64,000 bases of DNA from positions 88,240-152,239 of the forward strand of contig CP079956.2 in the NCBI GenBank assembly GCA_019357535.2, written 5' to 3'. Positions 1 through 9,516 of the stretch are shown one piece after another (position 1 is the first letter of the stretch; every line of letters starts with the position of its first letter). The notes beneath the pieces were generated by a model, which saw nothing but the letters and a program-made list of their open reading frames with translations, searched no databases and was not told the origin of the DNA. The stretch comes from Macrococcus sp. 19Msa1099. Its GTDB lineage: Bacteria; Bacillota; Bacilli; Staphylococcales; Staphylococcaceae. Made by a program: the position numbers and the translations under genes.

Positions 1-675
1 ACCACAATCGAAAGTAATCGATTTAAATATATGAGCAGGTAAAGCTGAAAACATAGAGTGAAGCGCATCTTCAATATCATCTGCCTTGCGACCTTGAGGT
101 CTTATAGTGATAATCATCTTAGAGATCCTTTCTACTAAGGTTATGACAGCACTCCCATGATTACGGCCAATGATAGTGTCACCTTCAAGATGACCAAATT
201 CTTGAAAGAAGAAAGGAAACTCTTCTATTCTTTCAGAAATGTGTCTTTTGAAAGCCTGTCTACCTCTTTTTTTACAATGACCATTTGGCTTCCTTTTACC
301 TTTCATAGGTGAAGATTGTACCGAAAAGACCTTTTCCTTAAACATTCTATAAAGAGTTTTTACAGAACAATCAATCGGGTGTTCACCTCTGCCAATAATG
401 GTGTCAGGTGTCCAGCCATCGGCTACTTTTTCTCGAATATAAGCTGACTGATTTTCTGGAAGTACTATTCTATGTCTGCCACAATTTGATTTTCTTTGCT
501 TATACTCCTGGTAATATTCCAGTGCAGTTATACCTGTCTTAAGTGCATTTATTACGTTATAAATTGTCTGTCTTGATCGTTTCAATCTCTTTGCGATTTC
601 TTTTACCGAAAGATCTTGATGATAATATGATTCTATGAACGTGAGTTCATCCGTGTTAAGATGTTTATAGGCCAT
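1..675 (-). CDS. IS30-family transposase, N-terminal 225 residues (3' end off window)
   Basis: This frame is open from the ATG at 675 to the window edge and matches the first 225 residues of the 319-residue transposases at 6580 and 31187. It holds the N-terminal helix-turn-helix (SVKEIAKRLKRSRQTIYN) and the start of the DDE domain (HLEGDTIIGRNHG, first catalytic Asp). A base change near 272 turns Glu into Lys in the segment GHCEKRGRQ. No frameshift was seen in the visible part. The gene inserts and excises the element that carries it. Confidence 0.88.
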   Translation of the reverse strand, partial: MAYKHLNTDELTFIESYYHQDLSVKEIAKRLKRSRQTIYNVINALKTGITALEYYQEYKQRKSNCGRHRIVLPENQSAYIREKVADGWTPDTIIGRGEHPIDCSVKTLYRMFKEKVFSVQSSPMKGKRKPNGHCKKRGRQAFKRHISERIEEFPFFFQEFGHLEGDTIIGRNHGSAVITLVERISKMIITIRPQGRKADDIEDALHSMFSALPAHIFKSITFDCG

Positions 676-777
676 TCTGTACTAACTCCTTATGTTTTCT
701 TTGGTCGGAAATACATATTGAGTTTAGCACAGAAGGCTTTTTTAGTTGTCTAGCTTAATTTTACAATCGACGAAACT
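1..777 (-). mobile_element. IS30-family element, copy 1 (cut by window edge)
   Basis: This is the first part of an insertion sequence nearly identical to those at 6572-7639 and 31179-32242; base 1 corresponds to base 6866 of the second copy. The outer end, near 761-777, is the same variant inverted repeat as in copy 2 (ending TCGACGAAA), which differs from the better-conserved end of copy 3. It lies in the same direction as copy 2, so the two bracket the Rep_3/AAA/protease segment. The rest of the element lies outside the window. Confidence 0.9.
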
Positions 778-848
778 AAAATAAAGATGCTATATCAAGT
801 TATATTTTATAGCATCTTTATTTTTATTTAATTATCATGTATAGAAAT

Positions 849-3092
849 TTATATATCAAATTCTATTTCTTGGTTTGCTAAGTTTTGAATCTCTAACTGA
901 TTTTCAATAGTAATAGGAGCGACAATCCATTGCCGTGCCCGACAATCATTAATAAATTTATTTATTCTATTTTTTCCATTACGTTCTTTTAATGTAATTA
1001 CAAGCCCGTAGTTCAAATTTAATGCATTATTGTTATTCAACCTATCTGTTGCAGAAATACGAAATCCCCAACTACCATTTGAAATCTTTTGTGGTCCTTT
1101 ATGGTTGGTTGTAATTTTCTCTTTTAACACTTTGGTATTATCCCATTTTCGAAATTCACTTCTAGCATCTTCTTCTGTAGTATATGCCCCAACTTCGTAT
1201 TGTTTATCCTTATTAAAACTATTTATCTTTGATTTATGATCCAATCGACCAAACTTAATATTTAGTTCAGTATTTGAATAATCTACACCTTGATTTCTAG
1301 AACAGCGAGGAAAATAAGTAAGAGTTATCTTTGAATAGTAAGGATGACAATTCGTCTTGATATCTAAAGGCACAGGAATATTATAGGAATAATTATAAAA
1401 GTCCCTTACTCGATCATAAATATAGAATTTAATCTCATCATTCTTACCTTTAACAACTTCTTCAATTTTTATAGGTACAATCCCATATCCCACTGTATTT
1501 ATATCTTTATCATTGGTTTCCCAAGGGACTGCAGAGTCAATAATTAGTGCTTTTGCTACCTCTCTGGGAAGCTTTAAGATATCAACTAGATAACTTATTT
1601 TTCTCGCAATCCATGGCGCTGCAAAAGAAGTTCCTGTAACTCGATCTTCACCTAATGGTTTACAGACAATTATTTCATCTCCTCTTGTTCCGCCATAATA
1701 ACTAATATCAGGTTTATTAAAGAAAGATAAAACCGGACCGTGTCTACTATAATCAACTATTTTTCCTTCTTTGGATACAGAGTTTACTACTATTGAATTC
1801 AATGAGTCTGCTGGCGACCCTATTAATTTACTATTTGTATTACCCGCATCATTTGTACCTGCTACGACAAATATGACATCTAAATTTGATTGAAGTTCAT
1901 CTAAAATAGCAGCAATAGGAGAAATATAGTTTTTATTTATTTCTTTATCTGAGCCAAGAGATAGATTCCAGACTTTAATATCTTTATTCTCTATAACTAT
2001 GCTCTTGATCATATTAGCTAGGGTAAAAGCACTAAATTTCTCTCCACTTGTTACCCCGAAGTGACGAACCTTAAATCTACCACATCCATCGTCTAAAGCG
2101 CTATTAAATGAAGGACCATCTACAATAATAGAACTTACTGCAGTACCGTGATTATAGTCTTTGGATTCTAACATTATATTAGGGTCAATCATATTTCGAT
2201 ATTCAACCCAATCAGAAAAATAAACAGATTTATCAAAATGAGTGTCGATTACACCAATTGTCGGTTCATTACTAGGAGAAGGAATACTAATTGGAGAAAA
2301 AGATTTTATTTCGTTATCACTATAAGTGTCGAAGTTGCTTAAGTCTGTAACAGCCATGGAAATGATATAAGGGGTTACATTTAATATTTTCTCTAATGCA
2401 TTAGGCGTTACCCAAGCTGTATTGGTATCTAAAACTCTATATTGATTATATTGAATATCTAAATCCTTAAGTAACTTGTTAATCTCATATTCAGTTTGAT
2501 AAAAGGATATTATGTGGCTTTCTATATTTTCAATGCGTTTATCTTCTACATAGAAACATTCGATATTAGCTATATCAACTAATATTTCTGAAAAGGATGT
2601 TCTTTTTACCGAAGATTCAGTATAATCAATGTCATAAACTTGATTAATAATATTATTTATGACTTCCTTATTGACTATCTCTTCATTAATATAGGTAGTA
2701 AATGTTTTATATGCCTCTTCTAATTTTTTGATGCTGCTTCTTAAATATTCTATAGGTACATAATGAGTTATTTCATGCTTTTTATTTAAATCATCTGAAA
2801 ACTTCACTCCAACTACAGTCTGATGCGTAGAACTTTTATTATTTTCAGCTAATATTATTCTTGACCTTCTTGATTTTGATATAAGATCTACATATTTAAT
2901 TGTTATAAAAATATTTTCAAAAATTCTATCTTGTGATTCCCAATATAATAAAATATCTTTAAGTTGATCAATCAGTACTTTAAATTTGCTGAGATTAAAA
3001 TACTGATTCTTATTTACATTTCGACTTCTAGATTGTCCTGGTGTGTAAGGTTGAGATTGGATGCTTCCTCTTAAACCTAGTAATTCATTCAT
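849..3092 (-). CDS. S8 (subtilisin-like) serine protease paired with AAA+ ATPase
   Basis: This 747-residue protein has a subtilase core with a complete catalytic set: Asp283 in GVIDTHF, His315 in NHGTAVS, the oxyanion Asn414 in AGTND and Ser489 in GTSFAAPW. About 270 residues with no recognised domain precede the core, and about 250 follow it. There is no signal peptide or membrane segment, so it probably acts in the cytoplasm, unlike secreted subtilisins. The ATG overlaps the stop of the upstream AAA+ gene by eight bases, which implies translational coupling and a joint function. Subtilase/AAA pairs occur in mobile DNA and are suspected conflict or defence systems. That role is inference here. 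Confidence 0.87.
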   Translation of the reverse strand: MNELLGLRGSIQSQPYTPGQSRSRNVNKNQYFNLSKFKVLIDQLKDILLYWESQDRIFENIFITIKYVDLISKSRRSRIILAENNKSSTHQTVVGVKFSDDLNKKHEITHYVPIEYLRSSIKKLEEAYKTFTTYINEEIVNKEVINNIINQVYDIDYTESSVKRTSFSEILVDIANIECFYVEDKRIENIESHIISFYQTEYEINKLLKDLDIQYNQYRVLDTNTAWVTPNALEKILNVTPYIISMAVTDLSNFDTYSDNEIKSFSPISIPSPSNEPTIGVIDTHFDKSVYFSDWVEYRNMIDPNIMLESKDYNHGTAVSSIIVDGPSFNSALDDGCGRFKVRHFGVTSGEKFSAFTLANMIKSIVIENKDIKVWNLSLGSDKEINKNYISPIAAILDELQSNLDVIFVVAGTNDAGNTNSKLIGSPADSLNSIVVNSVSKEGKIVDYSRHGPVLSFFNKPDISYYGGTRGDEIIVCKPLGEDRVTGTSFAAPWIARKISYLVDILKLPREVAKALIIDSAVPWETNDKDINTVGYGIVPIKIEEVVKGKNDEIKFYIYDRVRDFYNYSYNIPVPLDIKTNCHPYYSKITLTYFPRCSRNQGVDYSNTELNIKFGRLDHKSKINSFNKDKQYEVGAYTTEEDARSEFRKWDNTKVLKEKITTNHKGPQKISNGSWGFRISATDRLNNNNALNLNYGLVITLKERNGKNRINKFINDCRARQWIVAPITIENQLEIQNLANQEIEFDI

Positions 3093-4149
3093 GTTTTTTA
3101 ACCTCTCTTGATAATGTACTGATAGAAATACCTGTAATTTTTTCTAAGTCACTATATGTGAACCCTTGTTTTTTAATTTCCGATAATGATTTGCCACCTA
3201 TATCTTCTAATATATTTGTGTATAAAATTTTAAGATGACTATATGCATCATTTTTAGATGAAAAAGCAAATGCAACTTTTATTAAATTTTTTAAATCAGC
3301 AGGATATGGAATTTTTTCATATAAATTTATAATTTTATTAAATAAAATTACTTCTTTACTTTGATCAGCTGTTTTTTCAAAATATTTTTCATAGAGAGAA
3401 GTAGCAATATCATTTAAATCATTTCTTGTATACCTGTTAAAATCAACTTTCACCTCAAATCTTCTCGTTAAAGCACTATCTAAATGATTATACAAGTTTG
3501 TAGTTGCAAAAATGTAAATATTATCATTTACACTATCCAAGCCGTTCATTAGTGTAGTTGTAACTCTTCCCATTTCTCTTAAATCGTTCATATCCATACG
3601 ATTCATAGCTAAAGCATCAATTTCATCAAAAAGAACAATAGTTGGTTCAAATAATGAATTTAATTCTTCAAATGTCTCATTTAAATTTTTTGAAGTTTGT
3701 CCAAGTTTACTGTCAATAATAGAGCTAAAATTAATAATCTTAATTTTTATATTTAAAATTCTAGAAATTTGAAACACTGATTGGGTTTTTCCTGTACCCG
3801 GTGCACCATAAAAAAGAAAAGAATTTAGTCCTCTGTTATGCTTTATACTGTTAATTATTCCATTAATATCATTTGTTATGGATTGTGGTAATAGAAGAGA
3901 TTCGTTATTATCTATTTGTTTTTTTACTTCATTAGTATGTTCTTTAGAATTACTAGTTTTTGATAGAGTTTTAACTTCCTGGGGAGAAAGAAAATCAAAA
4001 CCAGAAAGTTGTGATAATATAAATTCTGCAAGTTGTATATCACCTGTTTTATCAAATTCCTCAGCTATTTTATAAGCTGTAGTTCTAAATGAAGCATCGT
4101 TATTTTCTATATGATATTTAATTAAATCTAAAACGTCAGATTTTTTCAT
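3085..4149 (-). CDS. AAA+ ATPase, partner of S8 protease
   Basis: The 354-residue protein has a Walker A motif GAPGTGKT at about 115-122, a Walker B motif IVLFDEID at about 171-178, sensor residues ATTN near 215 and an arginine pair (TRRF) near 229. This is the layout of a classic AAA+ module. The last 35 residues read as a small helix-turn-helix (GFTYSDLEKITGISISTLSRE). The ATG at 4149 is preferred because AAAGGAGG lies a few bases upstream; in-frame codons further upstream lack such a site. It overlaps the protease gene and is probably the regulatory or unfolding half of a two-component proteolytic system. Confidence 0.87.
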   Translation of the reverse strand: MKKSDVLDLIKYHIENNDASFRTTAYKIAEEFDKTGDIQLAEFILSQLSGFDFLSPQEVKTLSKTSNSKEHTNEVKKQIDNNESLLLPQSITNDINGIINSIKHNRGLNSFLFYGAPGTGKTQSVFQISRILNIKIKIINFSSIIDSKLGQTSKNLNETFEELNSLFEPTIVLFDEIDALAMNRMDMNDLREMGRVTTTLMNGLDSVNDNIYIFATTNLYNHLDSALTRRFEVKVDFNRYTRNDLNDIATSLYEKYFEKTADQSKEVILFNKIINLYEKIPYPADLKNLIKVAFAFSSKNDAYSHLKILYTNILEDIGGKSLSEIKKQGFTYSDLEKITGISISTLSREVKKHE

Positions 4150-4369
4150 TTTCATACCTCCTTTAATAAATAATATATCAAATTTGAAAAAAAAGATATG
4201 ATTATCGGTATTTATTTTAGAATAATGAAAAAATGATTCCATTAATGAAAAATATGTCGAAATAAATATTTATATTAGTTTTCAGTGTTAGAAATCAAAT
4301 ATGATTAAGAAATATTCTATACCATTATCTGAATTGTCATATTATTTATCATTGTTTTGCAATGACTAC

Positions 4370-4812
4370 TATGATAGATGCTAGATTTAGATATATTCCA
4401 CTTCTTTTCGCTAGGTTTGAGAGATATTCCGTTATCTACTGGTGTCTTGAGGAATTTAATATCACTATCGTTACATTACTTAGATTCTTTGCCGAGACAT
4501 CCTCTTACTCTGACAGACACTCTCTCTACCGCCAATTTTTCTAGGATTAAGTCATCCTCAAATTCTGAGAAAACCACAAAGGAATGAATGATAAGCTGAC
4601 TATTAGAACTTAATCAACCCATCGCGATATTCTCCTGAATACTATGGAAACACCCATCTGTCATTTAATACATCGTCGATAAAAATTAAATCTTCCGTAT
4701 TTCTTCCAATCTGGTCTAATCTTCAAACAACAATAGCGTATAACTTCTAAGAAAATTCAACAATTTGTTCAAATCCAAGACGTGTACTTTTTTGTACAAC
4801 AGATCTTATCGG
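4370..4812 (-). pseudogene. Decayed serine resolvase (Tn552/Bin3 type)
   Basis: No intact gene fits here, but the minus strand translated across several frames recovers an eroded serine recombinase. A start-like stretch STRLGFEQIVEF is followed by RLDQIGRNTEDL (the conserved LDRLGRS region), then EFEDDLILEKLAVERVSVRVRG (the E-helix), and a C-terminal HTH reading EKKWNISKSSIYH. Stops and frameshifts separate these parts. Such resolvases often sit beside rep genes of staphylococcal plasmids, where they resolve multimers. The remaining bases between 4150 and 4369 show nothing else recognisable. Confidence 0.72.
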
Positions 4813-4836
4813 TAAATATTTTTAGTCTAAATCACT

Positions 4837-5709
4837 CTAGTTTTGCAAATAGTCACGATTCATAATTATTTGCAAGGTCTCTTTCCTGTATTCTTCCAAC
4901 TCTTCAGGTGTCATTTCTTTTTTGGAATTATTTGTTGGCTTCTTTTTTTCTGCTATCTCTTCTTCTAATAACCACTGAGGTGTCATTTCTATAGATTTTA
5001 TCTTATTAGTACTAAACTTTTTTGGTGCTTCATATATCTCTTCTTTTTGAAAAGTAAACTCTAAGTGTGAGATTTTTCTGCCTCTTTTTATCTTATTGAT
5101 TTTCAATCCAGTAAATACACCTTGTAAATCTTTTTGAACTATCTTAAGTACACGTTTATCTATATCGGACATTTGGTAAGACTTAGGAATATCTAATCTT
5201 TCTCTAAAATCTTCTATATCAATTTTAAAGAAGCCTGTACGTCGATATTGCTTTAGTAATCTAAATACATTTTTTGAGTAACCTGATTGAATATTTGTTA
5301 GTTCTTGCAGCTCAAATCTAGTAAAATTACCTGTAAGATTATTTAATATATGCTCAAGTTTGGGATTAATCGATATTTCTAAAGTATTCTCTTCATCATC
5401 TAACTTATAATGTGTGAATAGAACAAACTTTTCAAAACTCCTGCCACTACGCTTAGTATATGTAAGATTTAGCATTTTATCGTAAATACGTTCTAAATCA
5501 TTAATAAATCTTTCTCTAGATCTGCTTGAATAATTACTTAAGGATTTAAGAGTTGTAAAGTCATACTTTACTGTTTGTACACCTTCGTCTTTAAGCTTCG
5601 TACATATAGCAAAGAATAAGTCTATTTCTACAGCGTTGAAGTTTTTTAAAGGTACTAAGTTCATTTCATTTTGATATTTAGTTACATAGCTTCTTTCTTG
5701 TTTAGACAT
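4837..5709 (-). CDS. rep: Rep_3 family plasmid replication initiator
   Basis: The 290-residue protein resembles theta-type initiators of staphylococcal plasmids. It has two winged-helix-like halves, with NAVEIDLFFAIC and ERFINDLERIYDKML in the first and FRLLKQYRRTG and PKSYQMSDIDKRVL in the second, and a basic segment KIKRGRKISHLEF. A charged tail follows. The ATG at 5709 has AGAGGTGA upstream; an alternative GTG three codons earlier overlaps that site. Directly upstream lies a run of iterons, as expected for an initiator that binds its own origin and represses its own promoter. Confidence 0.87.
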   Translation of the reverse strand: MSKQERSYVTKYQNEMNLVPLKNFNAVEIDLFFAICTKLKDEGVQTVKYDFTTLKSLSNYSSRSRERFINDLERIYDKMLNLTYTKRSGRSFEKFVLFTHYKLDDEENTLEISINPKLEHILNNLTGNFTRFELQELTNIQSGYSKNVFRLLKQYRRTGFFKIDIEDFRERLDIPKSYQMSDIDKRVLKIVQKDLQGVFTGLKINKIKRGRKISHLEFTFQKEEIYEAPKKFSTNKIKSIEMTPQWLLEEEIAEKKKPTNNSKKEMTPEELEEYRKETLQIIMNRDYLQN

Positions 5710-5739
5710 ACTTTTCACCTCTTAAGGGCTATTCTAACA

Positions 5740-6115
5740 TAACGTCCTTACAAAAACTATTTAAAGTCTAATGTAACAATTAGTCCTTTTTTTGTAACAA
5801 AACGACCTTTTAAATGCTACAAAATGACCTTCTAAGTGTTACAAAACGTCCTTTTATATGTTACAAAACGTCCTTTAAAAAGTAACAAATTGTCCTTTGA
5901 TTAACTCTATACCTATTGCGAGAGTAAGGATTAGAGACATCTAAAAGATTTTAAAAGGTTTTAAAAATATATTAAAAGATAAAAAAGGGGATTTTATATA
6001 TATTTCATTAAAGAATTCATATATAAATAGCTTTTAAAATAAAAAACAATAGTTAATAAAGGTCGTTTTGTTACACGATTTCTTTAACCTATTTCAAAAA
6101 GGACATTTTGTTACT
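5740..6115. repeat. Iteron-type replication origin of the Rep_3 replicon
   Basis: Six direct repeats with consensus GTTACAAAACGTCCTTTT start near 5773, 5794, 5815, 5838, 5860 and 5882, spaced 21-23 bases, with a partial unit near 5740. Two copies in the opposite direction lie near 6060-6077 and 6098-6114, separated from the main array by an AT-rich stretch of about 150 bases. Direct plus inverted initiator sites around an AT-rich segment, beside a Rep_3 gene, form a typical theta origin. From 6116 to 6571 the DNA is AT-rich with no credible gene. Confidence 0.88.
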
Positions 6116-6571
6116 TGGATACTTTTAGTGTATTTAAATTTTTTCAACTGAAAATTAGCACTATATACAAAAAATAACTCTTAATATGGAGTAAATTATA
6201 TTTATGAAAACGACGCTTTGCTAGTATCATAAAAACACAGTAAATGTAACTACTTACTCAACAACAAAATATATAAATTCAATACATCTTTAAATGTATA
6301 TTTCAATCATTATTTATGATTTATTACGAGTAACACAATGTAAGTTATGCTATTTAATTTTTCCAGTCATGTAAGCTTTAAAAATATATAAATCAACAAA
6401 GAAAAATAATCCAAATGAAATAACACTGTGAGATATTTCAAACTATTCCCAAACCGATTACAAAGTGACATAATAAGAAACGGAATTAATAAAACGTTTA
6501 TAAAGATAACGGAACTTGTTAAGGTAACATCATTATTCATTTTTAAATTTAATCGGATTCTTTTTAATATT

Positions 6572-7639
6572 TTCGTTTGTCAAAATAAGCTAGACAATTC
6601 CTCATCTTCGATGAAACTCATAAATACTTCCAATGGTGTTTTATAGCCCAGCGATTTTCTGGGACGATGATTAATATTTTGAGCAACACTAATGATATGA
6701 TCATCAGTGACTGAATTAAAGTCTAATTCTTTATCTAATCCACTGCGTCTAAGTATCCCGTTAGAATGTTCATTCAATCCACGTTGCGACGGAGTGCCGG
6801 GGTCAGCAAAGAATATCGAGATATCGTGTCGTTTACAGATTGTTTTCCAGTTGGAGAACTCCTTACCACAATCGAAAGTAATCGATTTAAATATATGAGC
6901 AGGTAAAGCTGAAAACATAGAGTGAAGAGCATCTTCACTATCATCTGCCTTGCGACCTTGAGGTCGTACAGTGATAATCATCTTAGAGATTCTTTCTACT
7001 AAGGTTATGACAGCACTCCCATGATTACGGCCAATGATAGTGTCACCTTCAAGATGACCAAATTCTTGAAAGAAGAAAGGAAACTCTTCTATTCTTTCAG
7101 AAATGTGTCTTTTGAAAGACTGTCTACCTCTTTTTTCACAATGACCATTTGGCTTCCTTTTACCTTTCATAGGTAAAGATTGTACCGAAAAGACGTTTTC
7201 CTTAAACATTCTATAAAGAGTTTTTACAGAACAATCAATCGGGTGTTCACCTCTGCCAATAATGGTGTCAGGTGTCCAGCCATCGGCTACTTTTTCTCGA
7301 ATATAAGCTGACTGATTTTCTGGAAGTACTATTCTATGTCTGCCACAATTTGATTTTCTTTGCTTATACTCTTGGTAATATTCCAGTGCAGTTATACCTG
7401 TCTTAAGTGCATTTATTACGTTATAAATTGTCTGTCTTGATCGTTTCAATCTCTTTGCGATTTCTTTTACCGAAAGATCTTGATGATAATATGATTCTAT
7501 GAACGTGAGTTCATCCGTGTTAAGATGTTTATAGGCCATTCTGTACTAACTCCTTATGTTTTCTTTGGTCGGAAATACATATTGAGTTTAGCACAGAAGG
7601 CTTTTTTAGTTGTCTAGCTTAATTTTACAATCGACGAAA
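6572..7639 (-). mobile_element. IS30-family element, copy 2 (complete)
   Basis: The element is about 1.07 kb, with imperfect terminal inverted repeats beginning TTCGTTTGTCAAAATAAGC on one side and, on the other, a variant whose reverse complement begins TTTCGTCGATTG. It carries one transposase gene. The outer repeat shares its variant bases with copy 1, so copies 1 and 2 are closer to each other than to copy 3. A clear target duplication was not found by eye. Confidence 0.88.
6580..7539 (-). CDS. IS30-family transposase
   Basis: The 319-residue protein has an N-terminal HTH (LSVKEIAKRLKRSRQTIYN) and an IS30-type DDE domain: Asp in LEGDTIIGR, Asp in SITFDCGKEF and Glu in RGLNEHSNGILRR. The length is normal for the family and the frame is intact. 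It differs from the 31187 copy at scattered residues (for example SVQS versus AVQS). It recognises the inverted repeats of its own element. Confidence 0.95.
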   Translation of the reverse strand: MAYKHLNTDELTFIESYYHQDLSVKEIAKRLKRSRQTIYNVINALKTGITALEYYQEYKQRKSNCGRHRIVLPENQSAYIREKVADGWTPDTIIGRGEHPIDCSVKTLYRMFKENVFSVQSLPMKGKRKPNGHCEKRGRQSFKRHISERIEEFPFFFQEFGHLEGDTIIGRNHGSAVITLVERISKMIITVRPQGRKADDSEDALHSMFSALPAHIFKSITFDCGKEFSNWKTICKRHDISIFFADPGTPSQRGLNEHSNGILRRSGLDKELDFNSVTDDHIISVAQNINHRPRKSLGYKTPLEVFMSFIEDEELSSLF

Positions 7640-7713
7640 TAAAAATTTCACATTTTAATTAACAAGTAAATAAATTACTATATAGATTAAATTATTTACT
7701 CGCTGAAAAACAT

Positions 7714-7766
7714 TGATAATAACCCTATAAAGTTAGTATTTAAAAAACTTTATAGGGTTATTATCA
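7714..7766. terminator. Strong stem-loop terminator after pyrD
   Basis: A perfect 21-base-pair stem (TGATAATAACCCTATAAAGTT against its complement) with an 11-base loop lies about 60 bases beyond the stop of the last gene of the minus-strand operon. On the minus strand it closes the long biosynthetic transcript. Confidence 0.8.
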
Positions 7767-7825
7767 TAATGCATATTCTTAATTTCTGATCTTTATATGA
7801 GCGTGGAGATATCGATTATATATTA

Positions 7826-8884
7826 CTATGTTTGACTACCAATCATTTCACTTATGTTAGAAATATTATTTTCATTCATATAATCTATCAATTTAAGATT
7901 AATTTTCTTTACTATAGATGGTCCATCATATATAAGAGCTGTGTATATTTGAATGATTGAAGCTCCAGCTTCAATCATTTTAACTACTTCATCGGCATTA
8001 GAGATACCTCCAGTTCCAATTATAGTTAAATTTCTACCTACTTTTCGATATATATGTTTGATCATTTTTAAATTTCTATCATACAAGGGTTTACCACTTA
8101 ATCCACCATGTTCAACAGAATATTTAGAAAAAAGTCCATCTCTATTTTGAGTAGTATTAGCTACTATTATCCCTTCAAAATGCTCTGAAATAAGAGGTAA
8201 AATTTCATCCAATAACTCATAAGATATATCACTTGTTATTTTAATAAATATTGGTAATTCTATATTTTGAGTGGATTTTAATTCATTAATTTTTTTAATT
8301 AAACTTTCTAACATATCTAATTGATGAAAATCTTGTAATCCCTTTGTATTGGGCGAGCTAATATTAATAGTAAAATATGGAGTATCATTAGAAAAATATT
8401 CTATCACTTTTATAAAATCATTTATTCTATCATTAGTATTTTTATTTATACCTACATTTACTCCCACTGGAATTTCATAATTGAATTTTTTGTAATTTAA
8501 TCTAGTTTTATACATACCACTATTATTAAATCCCATCCTATTAATGATAGCTTTATCTTCTTTTAATCTAAATAATCTTGGTTTCTGGTTTCCTTCTTGT
8601 GGAAGGGGTGTGACTCCCCCAATTTCTATATGACCGAACCCTAAACTCTGAAGAATATATGCAACTTCACATGATTTATCAAATCCAGCGGCAAGTCCAA
8701 TAGGATTTTTAAAGTTTATACCGTGTATATTATTTTCTAATAGTGGAGAATTCACAAAAAATGTTTTTCTAAATATTTTTCTGAAAATAATGGATGATTG
8801 AATCAATTTTAATATATTTATTGTCTTATTATGTACATTTTCAGAGTCTATCAAAAATAATATTTTTTTTATAAATCTATACAT
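7826..8884 (-). CDS. pyrD: Class 2 (quinone-linked) dihydroorotate dehydrogenase
   Basis: This 352-residue flavoprotein would oxidise dihydroorotate to orotate with a quinone as acceptor at the membrane. It shows the family hallmarks: a hydrophobic N-terminal extension, IGLAAGFDKSCEV, IGGVTPLPQ, NRMGFNN, the NISSPNTKGL segment with the catalytic Ser expected of class 2 enzymes, and IIGTGGIS for phosphate binding. It is the last gene of the operon, two bases after pyrE. Staphylococcal chromosomes have their own pyrD, so a plasmid copy amid PLP and flavin enzymes suggests either precursor supply or a resistant duplicate of an inhibited target. Both readings are inference. Confidence 0.9.
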   Translation of the reverse strand: MYRFIKKILFLIDSENVHNKTINILKLIQSSIIFRKIFRKTFFVNSPLLENNIHGINFKNPIGLAAGFDKSCEVAYILQSLGFGHIEIGGVTPLPQEGNQKPRLFRLKEDKAIINRMGFNNSGMYKTRLNYKKFNYEIPVGVNVGINKNTNDRINDFIKVIEYFSNDTPYFTINISSPNTKGLQDFHQLDMLESLIKKINELKSTQNIELPIFIKITSDISYELLDEILPLISEHFEGIIVANTTQNRDGLFSKYSVEHGGLSGKPLYDRNLKMIKHIYRKVGRNLTIIGTGGISNADEVVKMIEAGASIIQIYTALIYDGPSIVKKINLKLIDYMNENNISNISEMIGSQT

Positions 8885-8886
8885 AC

Positions 8887-9516
8887 TTAATTGTTCCTAG
8901 CTAGATACTCTTCTAATCTTTTACACTCAGAAGTTCTATTTACATTTTTTAAACTGTCTATTACATCTCTAATGCTTGATATACTATAAATATTCAAATT
9001 ATATTTTTGGCTAATAAAATGACTTGCTAAAATATTGGAATCAATTCCATTCTCCTGTCTGTCTAATGCCACTAAATAACCAACTAATTCTCCGTTAGCT
9101 TCTCTAATCATTTCAATTGTTTCCAATACTGTTTTACCAGAGGTCAAAACGTCATCTAATGCTAATACTTTTCTACTCTTTATTTCAGCACCTATAAATT
9201 TACCGTTATCTCCATAACTTTTTTCTTCTTTCCTATTAAATACATAGTCTATATTCATTTTATATTTTTTGTTTAAAACAAAAGTAGTGGCTAGAGCTAT
9301 TGGAATCCCTTTATAAGCTGATCCAAATATAACATCAAATTCTATTTTATTTTCATAAATATAGTCAGCATAAAACTCACCTAAATCCCACAATCTCATA
9401 CCATTATGAAACGAACCAAAATTGAAAAAATAAGGACTTTTTCTTCCAGATTTTAATGTAAAATCTCCAAATTTTATTATTTCATTGTTTACTATATATT
9501 CTGAAAAGCTATTCAT
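8887..9516 (-). CDS. pyrE: Orotate phosphoribosyltransferase
   Basis: The 209-residue protein matches PyrE, which joins orotate and PRPP to give orotidine monophosphate. FTLKSGRKSPYFFNFG is the family start, SAYKGIPIA the substrate loop, and VLALDDVLTSGKT the PRPP-binding motif with its paired acidic residues. The ATG lies inside the end of the PLP gene (eight-base overlap), so the two are coupled. With the pyrD that follows, this is two successive steps of UMP synthesis without the other pyr genes. Confidence 0.9.
   Translation of the reverse strand: MNSFSEYIVNNEIIKFGDFTLKSGRKSPYFFNFGSFHNGMRLWDLGEFYADYIYENKIEFDVIFGSAYKGIPIALATTFVLNKKYKMNIDYVFNRKEEKSYGDNGKFIGAEIKSRKVLALDDVLTSGKTVLETIEMIREANGELVGYLVALDRQENGIDSNILASHFISQKYNLNIYSISSIRDVIDSLKNVNRTSECKRLEEYLARNN

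Noticed and set aside
4362..4587. Plus-strand frames of 60-69 codons upstream of rep
   Set aside because: They are antisense to the decayed resolvase and lack ribosome sites.
6428..6646. Plus-strand frame entering the IS30 end
   Set aside because: It crosses the IS boundary and terminal repeat, and has no ribosome site.
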